A DNA stretch of 6,566 nucleotides from Candidatus Pacearchaeota archaeon (GTDB lineage Archaea > Nanobdellota > Nanobdellia > Pacearchaeales > GW2011-AR1): NCBI GenBank assembly GCA_002688875.1, contig NZDU01000008.1, positions 3,422 through 9,987 on the forward strand, written 5' to 3'. Positions 1 through 5,463 of this stretch are shown piece after piece (the first letter of the stretch is position 1; the number at the start of each line of letters is the position of its first letter). Under the pieces are notes generated by a model, which worked only from the letters and a program-made list of their open reading frames with translations, had not been told where the DNA came from and ran no database searches. The position numbers and the translations under genes are program-made.

Positions 1-128
1 TCTTTTTCTCTCTTGAAGGCCTTCTCAGAAGTTTCTTGAGAGTTAGATACTCCAGAGCAAAAGAAGATTATTGACTGGCTATCTATCTCCTCCATAGCCT
101 TAGCTATCATACCATCTCCTATTATCAT
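1..128 (-). CDS. NAD(P)-binding Rossmann-fold reductase/epimerase-like protein, N-terminal part only
   Basis: The frame opens with ATG at 128-126, which overlaps the TGA of the preceding methyltransferase gene as ATGA, and stays open to the left edge, giving 42 residues. The product begins MIIGDGMIAKAMEEID and continues with IIFFCSGVSNSQETS. A glycine-containing first strand and turn (IGDGMIAKA), followed by a second strand ending in a small-residue SGVSNS segment, resembles NAD(P)-dependent sugar reductases and epimerases of the extended SDR/RmlD type. That family assignment comes from memory of similar starts, not from a search. No catalytic Tyr-Lys pair can be seen because the rest lies outside the window. 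The neighbours (epimerase, glycosyltransferase, methyltransferases) fit a role in sugar-nucleotide processing. No clear Shine-Dalgarno precedes it, so translational coupling through the ATGA junction is likely. Confidence 0.7.
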   Translation of the reverse strand, partial: MIIGDGMIAKAMEEIDSQSIIFFCSGVSNSQETSEKAFKREK

Positions 129-901
129 GATAGCTTTTTAATAATGCCCAACCCGCCCCATCTATATTTTTCTGCATGAGCGGGTCGAACTGTGGGGTCA
201 AAATCTTTAGGTAATTTGCCTTTAGTTTCTAAGTCAAAAATATTATCTTCTTTAGTCCATTTACTGTAAACCATTTCTCCTAAGTTGATTACTTCTATAT
301 CGGGCCGACCCTTCAACTCCTCAATGAGTACTGTGATTCCCCCACATGAATCAGTATCGTGTAGAGATATAATACCCTCTTTCCTAACCTTGGGAAAATA
401 AGCTTCAAAATCCTTCTTTGCTCCTTCATAAGAGTGGTCTGCATCTATATGAATAAGATCTATTTCAAATGTTATATCTTTAATAGCCTCGCTAGACTTC
501 TTTATTATCTTTTTAACCTCGGGGTACCTTTGATTAAAGGGGTGGTTTTCATCTTCGGCCCAATGTGCATGTCCCTGCCACCCCCATAAGGGATTACCCC
601 CGTCAGGGTGAGGGATTGGTTCTAGATTAGCATCTATAATTATTGTTTCGTCCCCATATGTATCAGGAAACCCTATGTCTATTTGAGCCTGCCTCATAAG
701 AGAAGGCACAAACCCACCTCCACTTCCTATACAAACACATTTTTTTGCCATCATAGAATAAGCCAAAGAATAATAAAAAGGGGCAAAGCCTAAATAATTT
801 TCAACTCTTATTGAAGAGTCAGGAAAAGTCATCTCGGTATCTGAAGTACCCTGAGACCCAGAGTACTGAAGGCTCATTAAATAATCTACATCAAGAAACA
901 A
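125..901 (-). CDS. Class I SAM-dependent methyltransferase (Methyltransf_24-like)
   Basis: Predicted S-adenosylmethionine-dependent methyltransferase, 258 residues from a TTG start or 250 from the ATG at 877-875. The glycine-rich SAM loop is CIGSGGGF (residues 57-64) and a second-strand acid follows in IIIDANLE (D90). The region IDLIHIDADHSYEGAKKDF (147-165) then LISLHD-type ISLHDTDSCGG (178-188) is the hallmark of the Methyltransf_24 family, which often methylates sugars in polysaccharide and antibiotic pathways. An insertion rich in Pro, Gly, Trp and His (about 94-125) separates the second strand from the HIDADH motif and may shape the acceptor site. The TTG start is 5 bases after the stop of the preceding methyltransferase. 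It keeps the residues LDVDYL, but neither start has a convincing ribosome site, so the N-terminus is uncertain. The stop overlaps the next gene as ATGA. The acceptor substrate is unknown; a glycan is inferred from context. Confidence 0.85.
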   Translation of the reverse strand: MFLDVDYLMSLQYSGSQGTSDTEMTFPDSSIRVENYLGFAPFYYSLAYSMMAKKCVCIGSGGGFVPSLMRQAQIDIGFPDTYGDETIIIDANLEPIPHPDGGNPLWGWQGHAHWAEDENHPFNQRYPEVKKIIKKSSEAIKDITFEIDLIHIDADHSYEGAKKDFEAYFPKVRKEGIISLHDTDSCGGITVLIEELKGRPDIEVINLGEMVYSKWTKEDNIFDLETKGKLPKDFDPTVRPAHAEKYRWGGLGIIKKLS

Positions 902-906
902 TAGTA

Positions 907-1551
907 TCAGCCGCCCATTCTTCTTAGAACTACGGTGTTATACATATGATACTCTAAAGTTAAATAAATTATTTCGTAATTTTCTTCTAGACAAAAATTA
1001 TTGACTGCTTCTATTACCCCATATCTAGTTTTATAGACAAAGTCTCCCCATATATAATCATGTAAACCTATCAAACCTTCTTCCTTGACTTTATTTTTAC
1101 ATAGGTCTAGTTCTTTTTTAGTTGTTTCGTAGTCATGTTCACTATCTACCCAGACCCAATCAAAGTATTGGTCAGGAAACCCCTCTAGTATTTCATAAGA
1201 ATAACCTTTATGCACTTCTATTGAAGTTATCGACTTGAACATTTCTCTTAGGCCCTTACATAGTTCTTCCTCTTTTTCTATCAAGTGTAATTTTTTGGGT
1301 GAGGTTTTTTCTAGAATCAATTCGGCGAATGCCCCGTGTGCAACTCCCAGTTCTGCACAGACCGAATTCTTGGGGAATAAATCTAAAAGCCTTATTCGGT
1401 CTGATATTACTTTACAGTTTTCTAGGTTTTTCTCTAATAAAGGTTTAGTTTTTCTAACTATCCTTTCTATCAAAGACCATTCATTCTCTAAAACTGAAGT
1501 CGTAATCCGGGGATCATCTCCTTGCCGCACTTTATTCATTACTATTCTCAT
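907..1551 (-). CDS. Class I SAM-dependent methyltransferase (Methyltransf_24-like), second copy
   Basis: Predicted SAM-dependent methyltransferase of 214 residues. The SAM loop reads CAELGVAHGAFA (residues 65-76), the acidic end of strand two is LIEKE (E92), and DWVWVDSEHDYETTKKELD (131-149) leads into GLIGLHDYIWGD (159-170). This matches the order and spacing of the neighbouring downstream methyltransferase, but the proteins differ in length and elsewhere, so they are distant relatives rather than a recent tandem copy. Two starts are possible: ATG at 1551, overlapping the epimerase gene by 20 bases, or ATG at 1539 (residue 5), overlapping by 8 with a weak GAGA-type site upstream. The longer form is given. 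An N-terminal helical region (about 20-58) precedes the Rossmann core. The role is inferred as methylation of a sugar or glycan made by the adjacent epimerase and glycosyltransferase. Confidence 0.85.
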   Translation of the reverse strand: MRIVMNKVRQGDDPRITTSVLENEWSLIERIVRKTKPLLEKNLENCKVISDRIRLLDLFPKNSVCAELGVAHGAFAELILEKTSPKKLHLIEKEEELCKGLREMFKSITSIEVHKGYSYEILEGFPDQYFDWVWVDSEHDYETTKKELDLCKNKVKEEGLIGLHDYIWGDFVYKTRYGVIEAVNNFCLEENYEIIYLTLEYHMYNTVVLRRMGG

Positions 1552-2413
1552 GTTTATGTGGGTCCACCAAATATTTCATATAATCTCTAATATTATGAAC
1601 TGCCTCCCAGCCTAATTTATCATAAGCATTTTTATCTTTACAAAGAGTTTTCTCATACTCTCCTGGCCTACTCTCTATATGTTTTATCTTCCAATTTAAC
1701 AATTCCGCTAATTCATTTAAGGAATAGCTTTTTCCAGAACCAAACTCAAACAATTCAGCATTGAATTGTTTCCCTATTATAAGTTTTAAGCCGGCTACAA
1801 TATCGTTGACGTGAGTAAAATCCCTAGACTGGGTACCACCACCCGTAATAGTCAAATACTCGCCATTTCTATACTGCCTTTCCCAAATTCCTATCACCGT
1901 AGCAAACTTTCCCCTCTCAACCTGATTAGGGCCATAAACATTAAAAAACCTGGTAATGGCTATATTAATATTGTACACCCTTGAGTACATTCTACAAAAC
2001 TCCTCTCCTTGAAATTTGGAGAGAGCATAGGGGGATTTCAAGGGGTTTCCATAATATGAACTGGAGCCAGCATATATAAATTGAATGTCTGTACCCCTAA
2101 CATATTCTAAAAGATATAGTGTAGAAAGTAAATTATTTTCTAGAACCTCAACAGGGTGAGTAAGGGAGGGCTGAATTCTAGCCTGAGCAGCCAAATGGAA
2201 TATTATATCTAACTTTTTCCTTCTAAGAGCCGAAACCCACGCCTCTTTATCCTCAACCAGGTCTAATTCTACTAAGTTAGATCTTGGATCAATATTTTCT
2301 AAACAACCAGAACTAAAATTATCAATAACACAAACAAAATGACCGTCATCTAATAAAGATTTAACTAGATTGGACCCTATAAATCCCGCCCCGCCTGTTA
2401 CTAAAATATTCAT
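1532..2413 (-). CDS. NAD-dependent sugar-nucleotide epimerase/dehydratase (extended SDR, UDP-glucose 4-epimerase-like)
   Basis: Extended short-chain dehydrogenase of 293 residues, close to the usual 300-340 of the family. The NAD-binding motif is TGGAGFIG (residues 6-13), with D31 at the end of strand two to hold the adenosine ribose and LDLVED (50-55) further along. HLAAQA (73-78) is the conserved strand-four motif. The catalytic set is complete: Ser in AGSSSYYG (115-122), Tyr129 and Lys133 in SPYALSK. RFFNVYGP (155-162) and SRDFTHVNDI (196-205) are the substrate-domain signatures of sugar-nucleotide epimerases and dehydratases. The expected reaction is 4-epimerisation, or a related oxidation-reduction at C4, of a nucleotide sugar in the cytoplasm; the exact sugar cannot be assigned. 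The start forms an ATGA overlap with the glycosyltransferase gene and has no clear ribosome site, which suggests translational coupling. Confidence 0.93.
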   Translation of the reverse strand: MNILVTGGAGFIGSNLVKSLLDDGHFVCVIDNFSSGCLENIDPRSNLVELDLVEDKEAWVSALRRKKLDIIFHLAAQARIQPSLTHPVEVLENNLLSTLYLLEYVRGTDIQFIYAGSSSYYGNPLKSPYALSKFQGEEFCRMYSRVYNINIAITRFFNVYGPNQVERGKFATVIGIWERQYRNGEYLTITGGGTQSRDFTHVNDIVAGLKLIIGKQFNAELFEFGSGKSYSLNELAELLNWKIKHIESRPGEYEKTLCKDKNAYDKLGWEAVHNIRDYMKYLVDPHKHENSNE

Positions 2414-3954
2414 TGATAATATGAAAAGGGTTGAGGCTGATCAGAGTAAGCATTATATATCTGTGATAAATACCCAGCACCAAAAACATTATGGTAAAGA
2501 AGGGTGGGTAAATTAGTAGCAGCCCAAGAATGGTCTTTCCATCTACTAACTAATTCCCAATCGTGAGCATATCCTACTTCTTCTCTTGTTTTCCAATAAC
2601 CATATTTTTTAAGTAAAGAAGCCTTATGTAATACAGAACTGGTATCAACTCTATACCTCATAGGCTCTTTACAATAAATAGGTATATCGTTCATAGTAAA
2701 GGAACTTATACCATAATCTGCTCCATATTCTCCTACAGCTAATATTAAAGACTCCAAGTGGTCTTTACGCCATTGATTATCATCATCTAAATAAGCAATC
2801 CAATGACCCGTAGCTAAAGTCTTGAGAGCATAATTCCTGGGAACTGTCCCTCCTGGTCCATTATTTTTTGATAGGTTCCACCACTTTATTCTCCTATCAG
2901 TTTCTTCTAACATAGTTTTGACTAAGGTAGGACACTTGTCTCCAACAATTATAAGTTCCCAATTATCAATAGTCTGTGCTTTAACAGAATCAATAGCCTT
3001 TCTCAATAATTCAGCCCTGTTGTAAGTAGGCATTATAATTGATACTAAATCCTGGTTGGGCTGATATACCTCACAATGAGAGGGTACAATAAAACTATCT
3101 CTCCAATTCGGCTGGGCTATAGGCCCATCTTTAAAATGGTTTTCAAGCTGTTCCTTTTTTTCCTTATAAACCGCCCTCCAAGTCCGGGTGATCTCTTTAT
3201 TTCTAGCAGTAAAAGTGTTATCCCTATTTTCATTACGATATTGTATATATCCTAAAGCTGGAATCTTTATCATTTTAGTTTTCAAAACCGTGCGTACAAG
3301 AAGCTCATAATCATCCCCCACAAAAATTGTTTCATCGTGACCTCCTATTTCCTTATAGAAGTCCCTCCTCCAAGCTCTTACATGATTAGGGACCCCAACA
3401 ATAGAGGAAAAAGTATAAGAATTAGGAACAGGGGCAGCCTCTATAGTAGCCCAATGGTCATTATATCTTTGATAATAAGTACCTCCAAGATGTCTACCCC
3501 AATTATCCGTATAATGGTGGTACCTATTATCCTCACCCGCATATTTCTCAGCAAAGTCAGTAAAAGCAAAATGAGAATCAGGAAAAGCATCAAAAGCCTC
3601 CTTAACCATAGACAAACAGCTAGGAGTTAATTCATCATCATAATCTAATTCTACTAAAATATAGCCTCTGCAAGCCATAGCCGTCTGGTGTTTTGTATAT
3701 CCTATATGACCAGAATGCTTCTCTCCCTTAATAATTTTAATTCTACGGTCTAAATCCCTTAATTTTTTAAGGGTTTCCCAAGTGTTTCCCTTATCTTTTT
3801 CATCAGAGTCGTCATAAATCACCCACTCCCAATTTCGCCAATCCTGTTCCTTTAATGAATAAAACGCCCTATAAATCCGGCCTTTATGATCATTATAGAC
3901 AGGAGTAAATATAGAAACCAGTCCACTCCTTGTTGCATGATCCATCTTCCTCAT
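2410..3954 (-). CDS. Tandem two-domain family 2 glycosyltransferase (GT2-GT2)
   Basis: A 514-residue protein with two GT-A fold family 2 domains in one chain. Domain one (about 12-275) starts VSIFTPVYND and has the nucleotide-binding acid pair in VIYDDS (45-50). Its metal-binding DXD-type motif is ELDYDDE (102-108), and the candidate catalytic-base region is VGDDYELL (212-219). Domain two (about 302-500) starts VSIIMPTYNRAELL and has VGDK (337-340), YLDDDNQW (388-395) and a late HDWEL (464-468). Both sites therefore look intact, so the enzyme may add two sugars in succession. No transmembrane segment or signal peptide is evident, so it should act in the cytoplasm. Start codons at 3954 and 3945 are both possible: the first lies one base after the preceding stop (TAGTATG), while the second has AGGA only a few bases upstream. 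Donor and acceptor are unknown. Confidence 0.92.
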   Translation of the reverse strand: MRKMDHATRSGLVSIFTPVYNDHKGRIYRAFYSLKEQDWRNWEWVIYDDSDEKDKGNTWETLKKLRDLDRRIKIIKGEKHSGHIGYTKHQTAMACRGYILVELDYDDELTPSCLSMVKEAFDAFPDSHFAFTDFAEKYAGEDNRYHHYTDNWGRHLGGTYYQRYNDHWATIEAAPVPNSYTFSSIVGVPNHVRAWRRDFYKEIGGHDETIFVGDDYELLVRTVLKTKMIKIPALGYIQYRNENRDNTFTARNKEITRTWRAVYKEKKEQLENHFKDGPIAQPNWRDSFIVPSHCEVYQPNQDLVSIIMPTYNRAELLRKAIDSVKAQTIDNWELIIVGDKCPTLVKTMLEETDRRIKWWNLSKNNGPGGTVPRNYALKTLATGHWIAYLDDDNQWRKDHLESLILAVGEYGADYGISSFTMNDIPIYCKEPMRYRVDTSSVLHKASLLKKYGYWKTREEVGYAHDWELVSRWKDHSWAATNLPTLLYHNVFGAGYLSQIYNAYSDQPQPFSYYQ

Positions 3955-3955
3955 A

Positions 3956-4183
3956 CTATTCTTTAATATTTACTTCACCCTCAACCTCTCCCTCTAAAAA
4001 CCACTTATTGCTTTTAGAAATAATTCCCCGCTTAGGAGATACCTTATTTTCCTGTTCTAGTTTTTCCCAAGTAGTCTGCTTACGTTTAACCAATCTATAA
4101 GCATAAGTGTAGTGTAAACTACACAACCCTCGGGTTTTTTTGGGTTCTGGACAACCAGGAAACAAACAACCTTCTATAATCAT
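3956..4183 (-). CDS. Small Cys3His putative zinc-binding protein, first gene of the downstream operon
   Basis: A 75-residue protein with a compact N-terminal motif C6-x4-C11-x9-C21-x2-H24, seen in GCLFPGCPEPKKTRGLCSLH. This pattern occurs in small phage and bacterial proteins as a likely structural zinc site. I do not recognise a specific named family. The middle is basic (RLVKRKQ, residues 30-36), consistent with nucleic-acid binding, and the last dozen residues are acidic (EGEVEGEV). The start is well supported: AAAGGAG lies 8 bases upstream of the ATG, and a promoter-like segment stands just beyond it. The stop is one base before the glycosyltransferase start, so the two genes are probably co-transcribed and coupled. 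It could be a DNA- or RNA-binding regulator of the operon, but that is a guess from size, charge and position. Confidence 0.75.
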   Translation of the reverse strand: MIIEGCLFPGCPEPKKTRGLCSLHYTYAYRLVKRKQTTWEKLEQENKVSPKRGIISKSNKWFLEGEVEGEVNIKE

Positions 4184-4191
4184 TATTATTG

Positions 4192-4198
4192 CTCCTTT
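4192..4198 (-). promoter_or_regulatory. Strong Shine-Dalgarno site AAAGGAG
   Basis: AAAGGAG on the minus strand, followed by an 8-base A/T-rich spacer to the ATG at 4183. It fixes the start of the 75-residue Cys3His protein and is the best-spaced ribosome site in the downstream block, as expected for the first gene of a transcript. Most genes behind it lack such a site and rely on overlapping junctions. Confidence 0.8.
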
Positions 4199-4208
4199 AT
4201 TTATATTA

Positions 4209-4240
4209 CAAATATAACAACTTTTTTAAGAAACTTTCAA
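4209..4240 (-). promoter_or_regulatory. Putative promoter for the downstream glycan operon
   Basis: On the minus strand TTG (4240-4238) is followed after 21 bases by TATATTTG (4216-4209). This fits the Bacteroidetes-type pattern TTG / TAnnTTTG with a spacer in the known range. The same bases also read as TTGAAA, an 18-base spacer, then TATATT, an acceptable sigma-70-type pair. Transcription would begin near 4200, giving a short leader containing the AAAGGAG site. The region is very AT-rich, so a chance match is possible. The good Shine-Dalgarno sites nearby argue mildly against a typical Bacteroidetes host. Confidence 0.42.
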
Positions 4241-4247
4241 GAACTTT
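4219..4247 (-). repeat. Three AAAGTT direct repeats across the promoter-like segment
   Basis: Reading the minus strand, AAAGTT occurs three times (4247-4242, 4237-4232, 4224-4219), at start-to-start steps of 10 and 13 bases, each followed within 0-2 bases by TT. They lie between and across the proposed -33 and -7 elements. Roughly one-helical-turn spacing would suit a protein operator, but AT-rich low-complexity drift could also give this. Confidence 0.35.
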
Positions 4248-4300
4248 ATACTATCATTTTTTAAAGTATCGTATCATCAATACCCAATAGACTATAACAA

Positions 4301-4417
4301 CCAACGCTGCGAGTAACATTTCATATGTCAGGGTTATCATATATGTAATATATGACATACATCTGACTTATTACAATTTTAAAGGGGGTGTAGTGGCGGC
4401 CGGGTAAGGAGCGTTGG
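4301..4417. repeat. Long-range 8-base inverted repeat CCAACGCT / AGCGTTGG
   Basis: CCAACGCT at 4301-4308 is the exact reverse complement of AGCGTTGG at 4410-4417. The second arm sits on the unpaired left side of the interior of the GC-rich stem element, so pairing would connect that element with sequence about 100 bases away, possibly as a tertiary contact or alternative fold. An 8-base match in a region this size is not very rare by chance, but both arms are GC-rich in AT-rich surroundings. Confidence 0.4.
4324..4375. repeat. Two interleaved 7-base inverted repeats (pseudoknot-like arrangement)
   Basis: TATGTCA (4324-4330) pairs with TGACATA (4353-4359), and TGTAATA (4344-4350) pairs with TATTACA (4369-4375). 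The arms alternate a-b-a'-b', the order required for an H-type pseudoknot; as DNA they could be overlapping operator half-sites. The sequence is AT-rich, so the significance is uncertain. A palindrome CATATATG lies at 4338-4345 between the arms. Confidence 0.3.
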
Positions 4418-4461
4418 AGGCGTGCTTGGGAGCACGTGAGGGAACCGCCACTACTAAAATT
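4375..4461. other. GC-rich nested stem element, candidate structured RNA or terminator-like element
   Basis: An outer stem GTAGTGGCGG (4390-4399) pairs perfectly over 10 bases with CCGCCACTAC (4445-4454). Inside it, CGTGCT (4421-4426) and AGCACG (4431-4436) form a perfect 6-bp hairpin with a 4-base loop. Outside it, AATTTTA (4375-4381) and TAAAATT (4455-4461) can add 7 bp, leaving an 8-base bulge AAGGGGGT (4382-4389) on one side. The block is far richer in G+C than everything around it and begins at the stop codon of the PD-(D/E)XK nuclease. On the plus strand it is purine-rich and gains a G-U pair next to the inner hairpin, so the direction of any RNA is undecided. No U-tract follows the stem on either strand, so it is not a standard intrinsic terminator. 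It may be a 3'-end or processing structure of the upstream mRNA, a separate non-coding RNA, or a DNA site such as an origin. Confidence 0.6.
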
Positions 4462-4901
4462 TATTCTTTATCAATACCTCTCAGAGGAGGAAAGGGAAAA
4501 TCCATATAATCGTAAAACCATCTCACATTTTTCGTTTGATTATTAGCTGAATTTTTTACAGCCAGATTAAAACTGATCTGTCCCTCATATTCAATATAAG
4601 CAATAATGTCTGAGGGTTCGAAATAAATACCCACAACATCTATCCTATGAGTCGTCCCTTTACTCACATATTTAGACAATCTCAGCTCCATACTAGATTT
4701 TGTACTCAGCCCTGTAATGGTTTTTACTTGGACTTTATGGAAACCCTGTTGGGATTCCACTACTAAATCTACGCTATGGTCATCACAAATAGGAAGATAG
4801 ATATCATAATTAGTTAATAATAGGTCGGCCTGTACTTTAAGTTCACCGATAGTACCTCGCCTAGTCTTTGAGGTGTTTACCCCGTCTCTCTCTTTTGCCA
4901 T
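4461..4901 (-). CDS. PD-(D/E)XK nuclease, group I intron endonuclease / Holliday-resolvase-like
   Basis: A 146-residue protein with the restriction-endonuclease core in the expected order: E20 in RRGTIGELKVQADLL (helix one), D45 in DDHSVDLVV (strand two), and Q58-V-K60 in FHKVQVKT (strand three, a QxK form of the usual ExK). This matches the family of group I intron-associated PD-(D/E)XK endonucleases and archaeal-type resolvase folds, which cut double-stranded DNA with a metal ion. No intron can be made out around it, so it appears free-standing. The start is firm: AAGGAG lies 5 bases upstream of the ATG. The gene begins inside the end of the exonuclease gene, overlapping it by 41 bases in another frame. 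Together with that exonuclease it may act in DNA recombination, repair or degradation. The GC-rich stem element starts at its stop codon. Confidence 0.82.
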   Translation of the reverse strand: MAKERDGVNTSKTRRGTIGELKVQADLLLTNYDIYLPICDDHSVDLVVESQQGFHKVQVKTITGLSTKSSMELRLSKYVSKGTTHRIDVVGIYFEPSDIIAYIEYEGQISFNLAVKNSANNQTKNVRWFYDYMDFPFPPLRGIDKE

Positions 4902-5463
4902 TTAAACTCCTTAGTGCCTGATAAAGGTCTCTAGTTAAGCGTATATCATAGCTTGCATCATGGAGTAAACCTTCTTTGGGCTTTAATCCCACCGCTCGTG
5001 CTACTGAATCCAGTTTAAAATTCTTTATTGTAGCTCGTTCTGTACTTAAATAAAAACAAGCCAAATTCATAATATCCAAAGGAGGGAACCAAATGTAACT
5101 CCCCATATATGTATCGTGGTTTTTTTCAAACCATTTTCTCAAAAAATCATAATCAAATTTAGCATTATATCCTAACAAATGAAACTTATCTGTTCTATCA
5201 TAGACTTGGACATATTTACTCAATAATTTAATTAAAGTCCTATATATCTCGTTAGGAGGTTTATAGGATTTCATCTCCTCAATTGATATGCCATGAGCCT
5301 TAATGGCATCAGGAGAAACCGCGTCTCCCTTAAAGGACCTAACTTTAAAATTAAATTCCTCTTTAATCTCTCCATCTATCTCTACTATCCCCGCTATTTG
5401 AATAACCCCGTGTCTTACTGGATCAAGGCCTGTAGTTTCTAAATCTATCCAAAGATATTTCAT
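4861..5463 (-). CDS. DEDDh-family 3'-5' exonuclease (DnaQ/oligoribonuclease-like)
   Basis: A 200-residue exonuclease with all three Exo motifs. Exo I is WIDLETTG (residues 5-12; D7 and E9), Exo II is GYNAKFDYDFL (98-108; D104), and Exo III is HDASYD (168-173; H168 as general base and D173). These define the DEDDh class, which removes nucleotides from 3' ends using two metal ions, as in DnaQ proofreading subunits, RNase T and oligoribonuclease. The length fits a stand-alone enzyme without a polymerase domain. The ATG at 5463 is chosen because it makes a TAATG junction with the membrane-protein gene and places the Exo I strand at the N-terminus. A longer TTG form from 5502 would add 13 residues that overlap the upstream gene and is less likely. 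The basic tail (KRERRGKHLK) may bind nucleic acid. Whether it acts on DNA or short RNA cannot be told. Confidence 0.92.
   Translation of the reverse strand: MKYLWIDLETTGLDPVRHGVIQIAGIVEIDGEIKEEFNFKVRSFKGDAVSPDAIKAHGISIEEMKSYKPPNEIYRTLIKLLSKYVQVYDRTDKFHLLGYNAKFDYDFLRKWFEKNHDTYMGSYIWFPPLDIMNLACFYLSTERATIKNFKLDSVARAVGLKPKEGLLHDASYDIRLTRDLYQALRSLNGKRERRGKHLKD
4907..4912 (-). promoter_or_regulatory. Shine-Dalgarno AAGGAG inside the exonuclease gene
   Basis: AAGGAG on the minus strand with a 5-base spacer to the ATG at 4901. It lies within the last codons of the exonuclease and supports the start of the PD-(D/E)XK nuclease despite the 41-base overlap. Confidence 0.75.

Noticed and set aside
1235..1615. 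Plus-strand open frame opposite the second methyltransferase and epimerase
   Set aside because: Its translation has no recognisable motif, and it lies antiparallel to two genes with clear family signatures.
3337..3630. Plus-strand open frame opposite the glycosyltransferase
   Set aside because: Low-complexity Ile/Ser/Arg-rich translation with no motif, fully inside the first GT2 domain on the other strand.
4390..4454. Twister ribozyme, suggested by UCCCAAGC in the minus-strand inner hairpin
   Set aside because: The minus strand lacks the other conserved parts: no UAA-containing internal loop at a cleavage site and no GGG to form the pseudoknot with CCC. The hairpin motif alone is not enough.
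4184..4460. tRNA, group I intron or CRISPR array in the intergenic region
   Set aside because: No cloverleaf with a T-loop or anticodon arm, no recognisable intron core pairing, and no regular spacer-repeat pattern could be made out.
4375..4461. Standard rho-independent terminator for the upstream operon
   Set aside because: The stem is long with a large internal region, and no run of T follows it in the minus direction (the next bases are ACACCCCCTTTAAAAT). It may still end transcripts by another route, so it is listed as a structured element.
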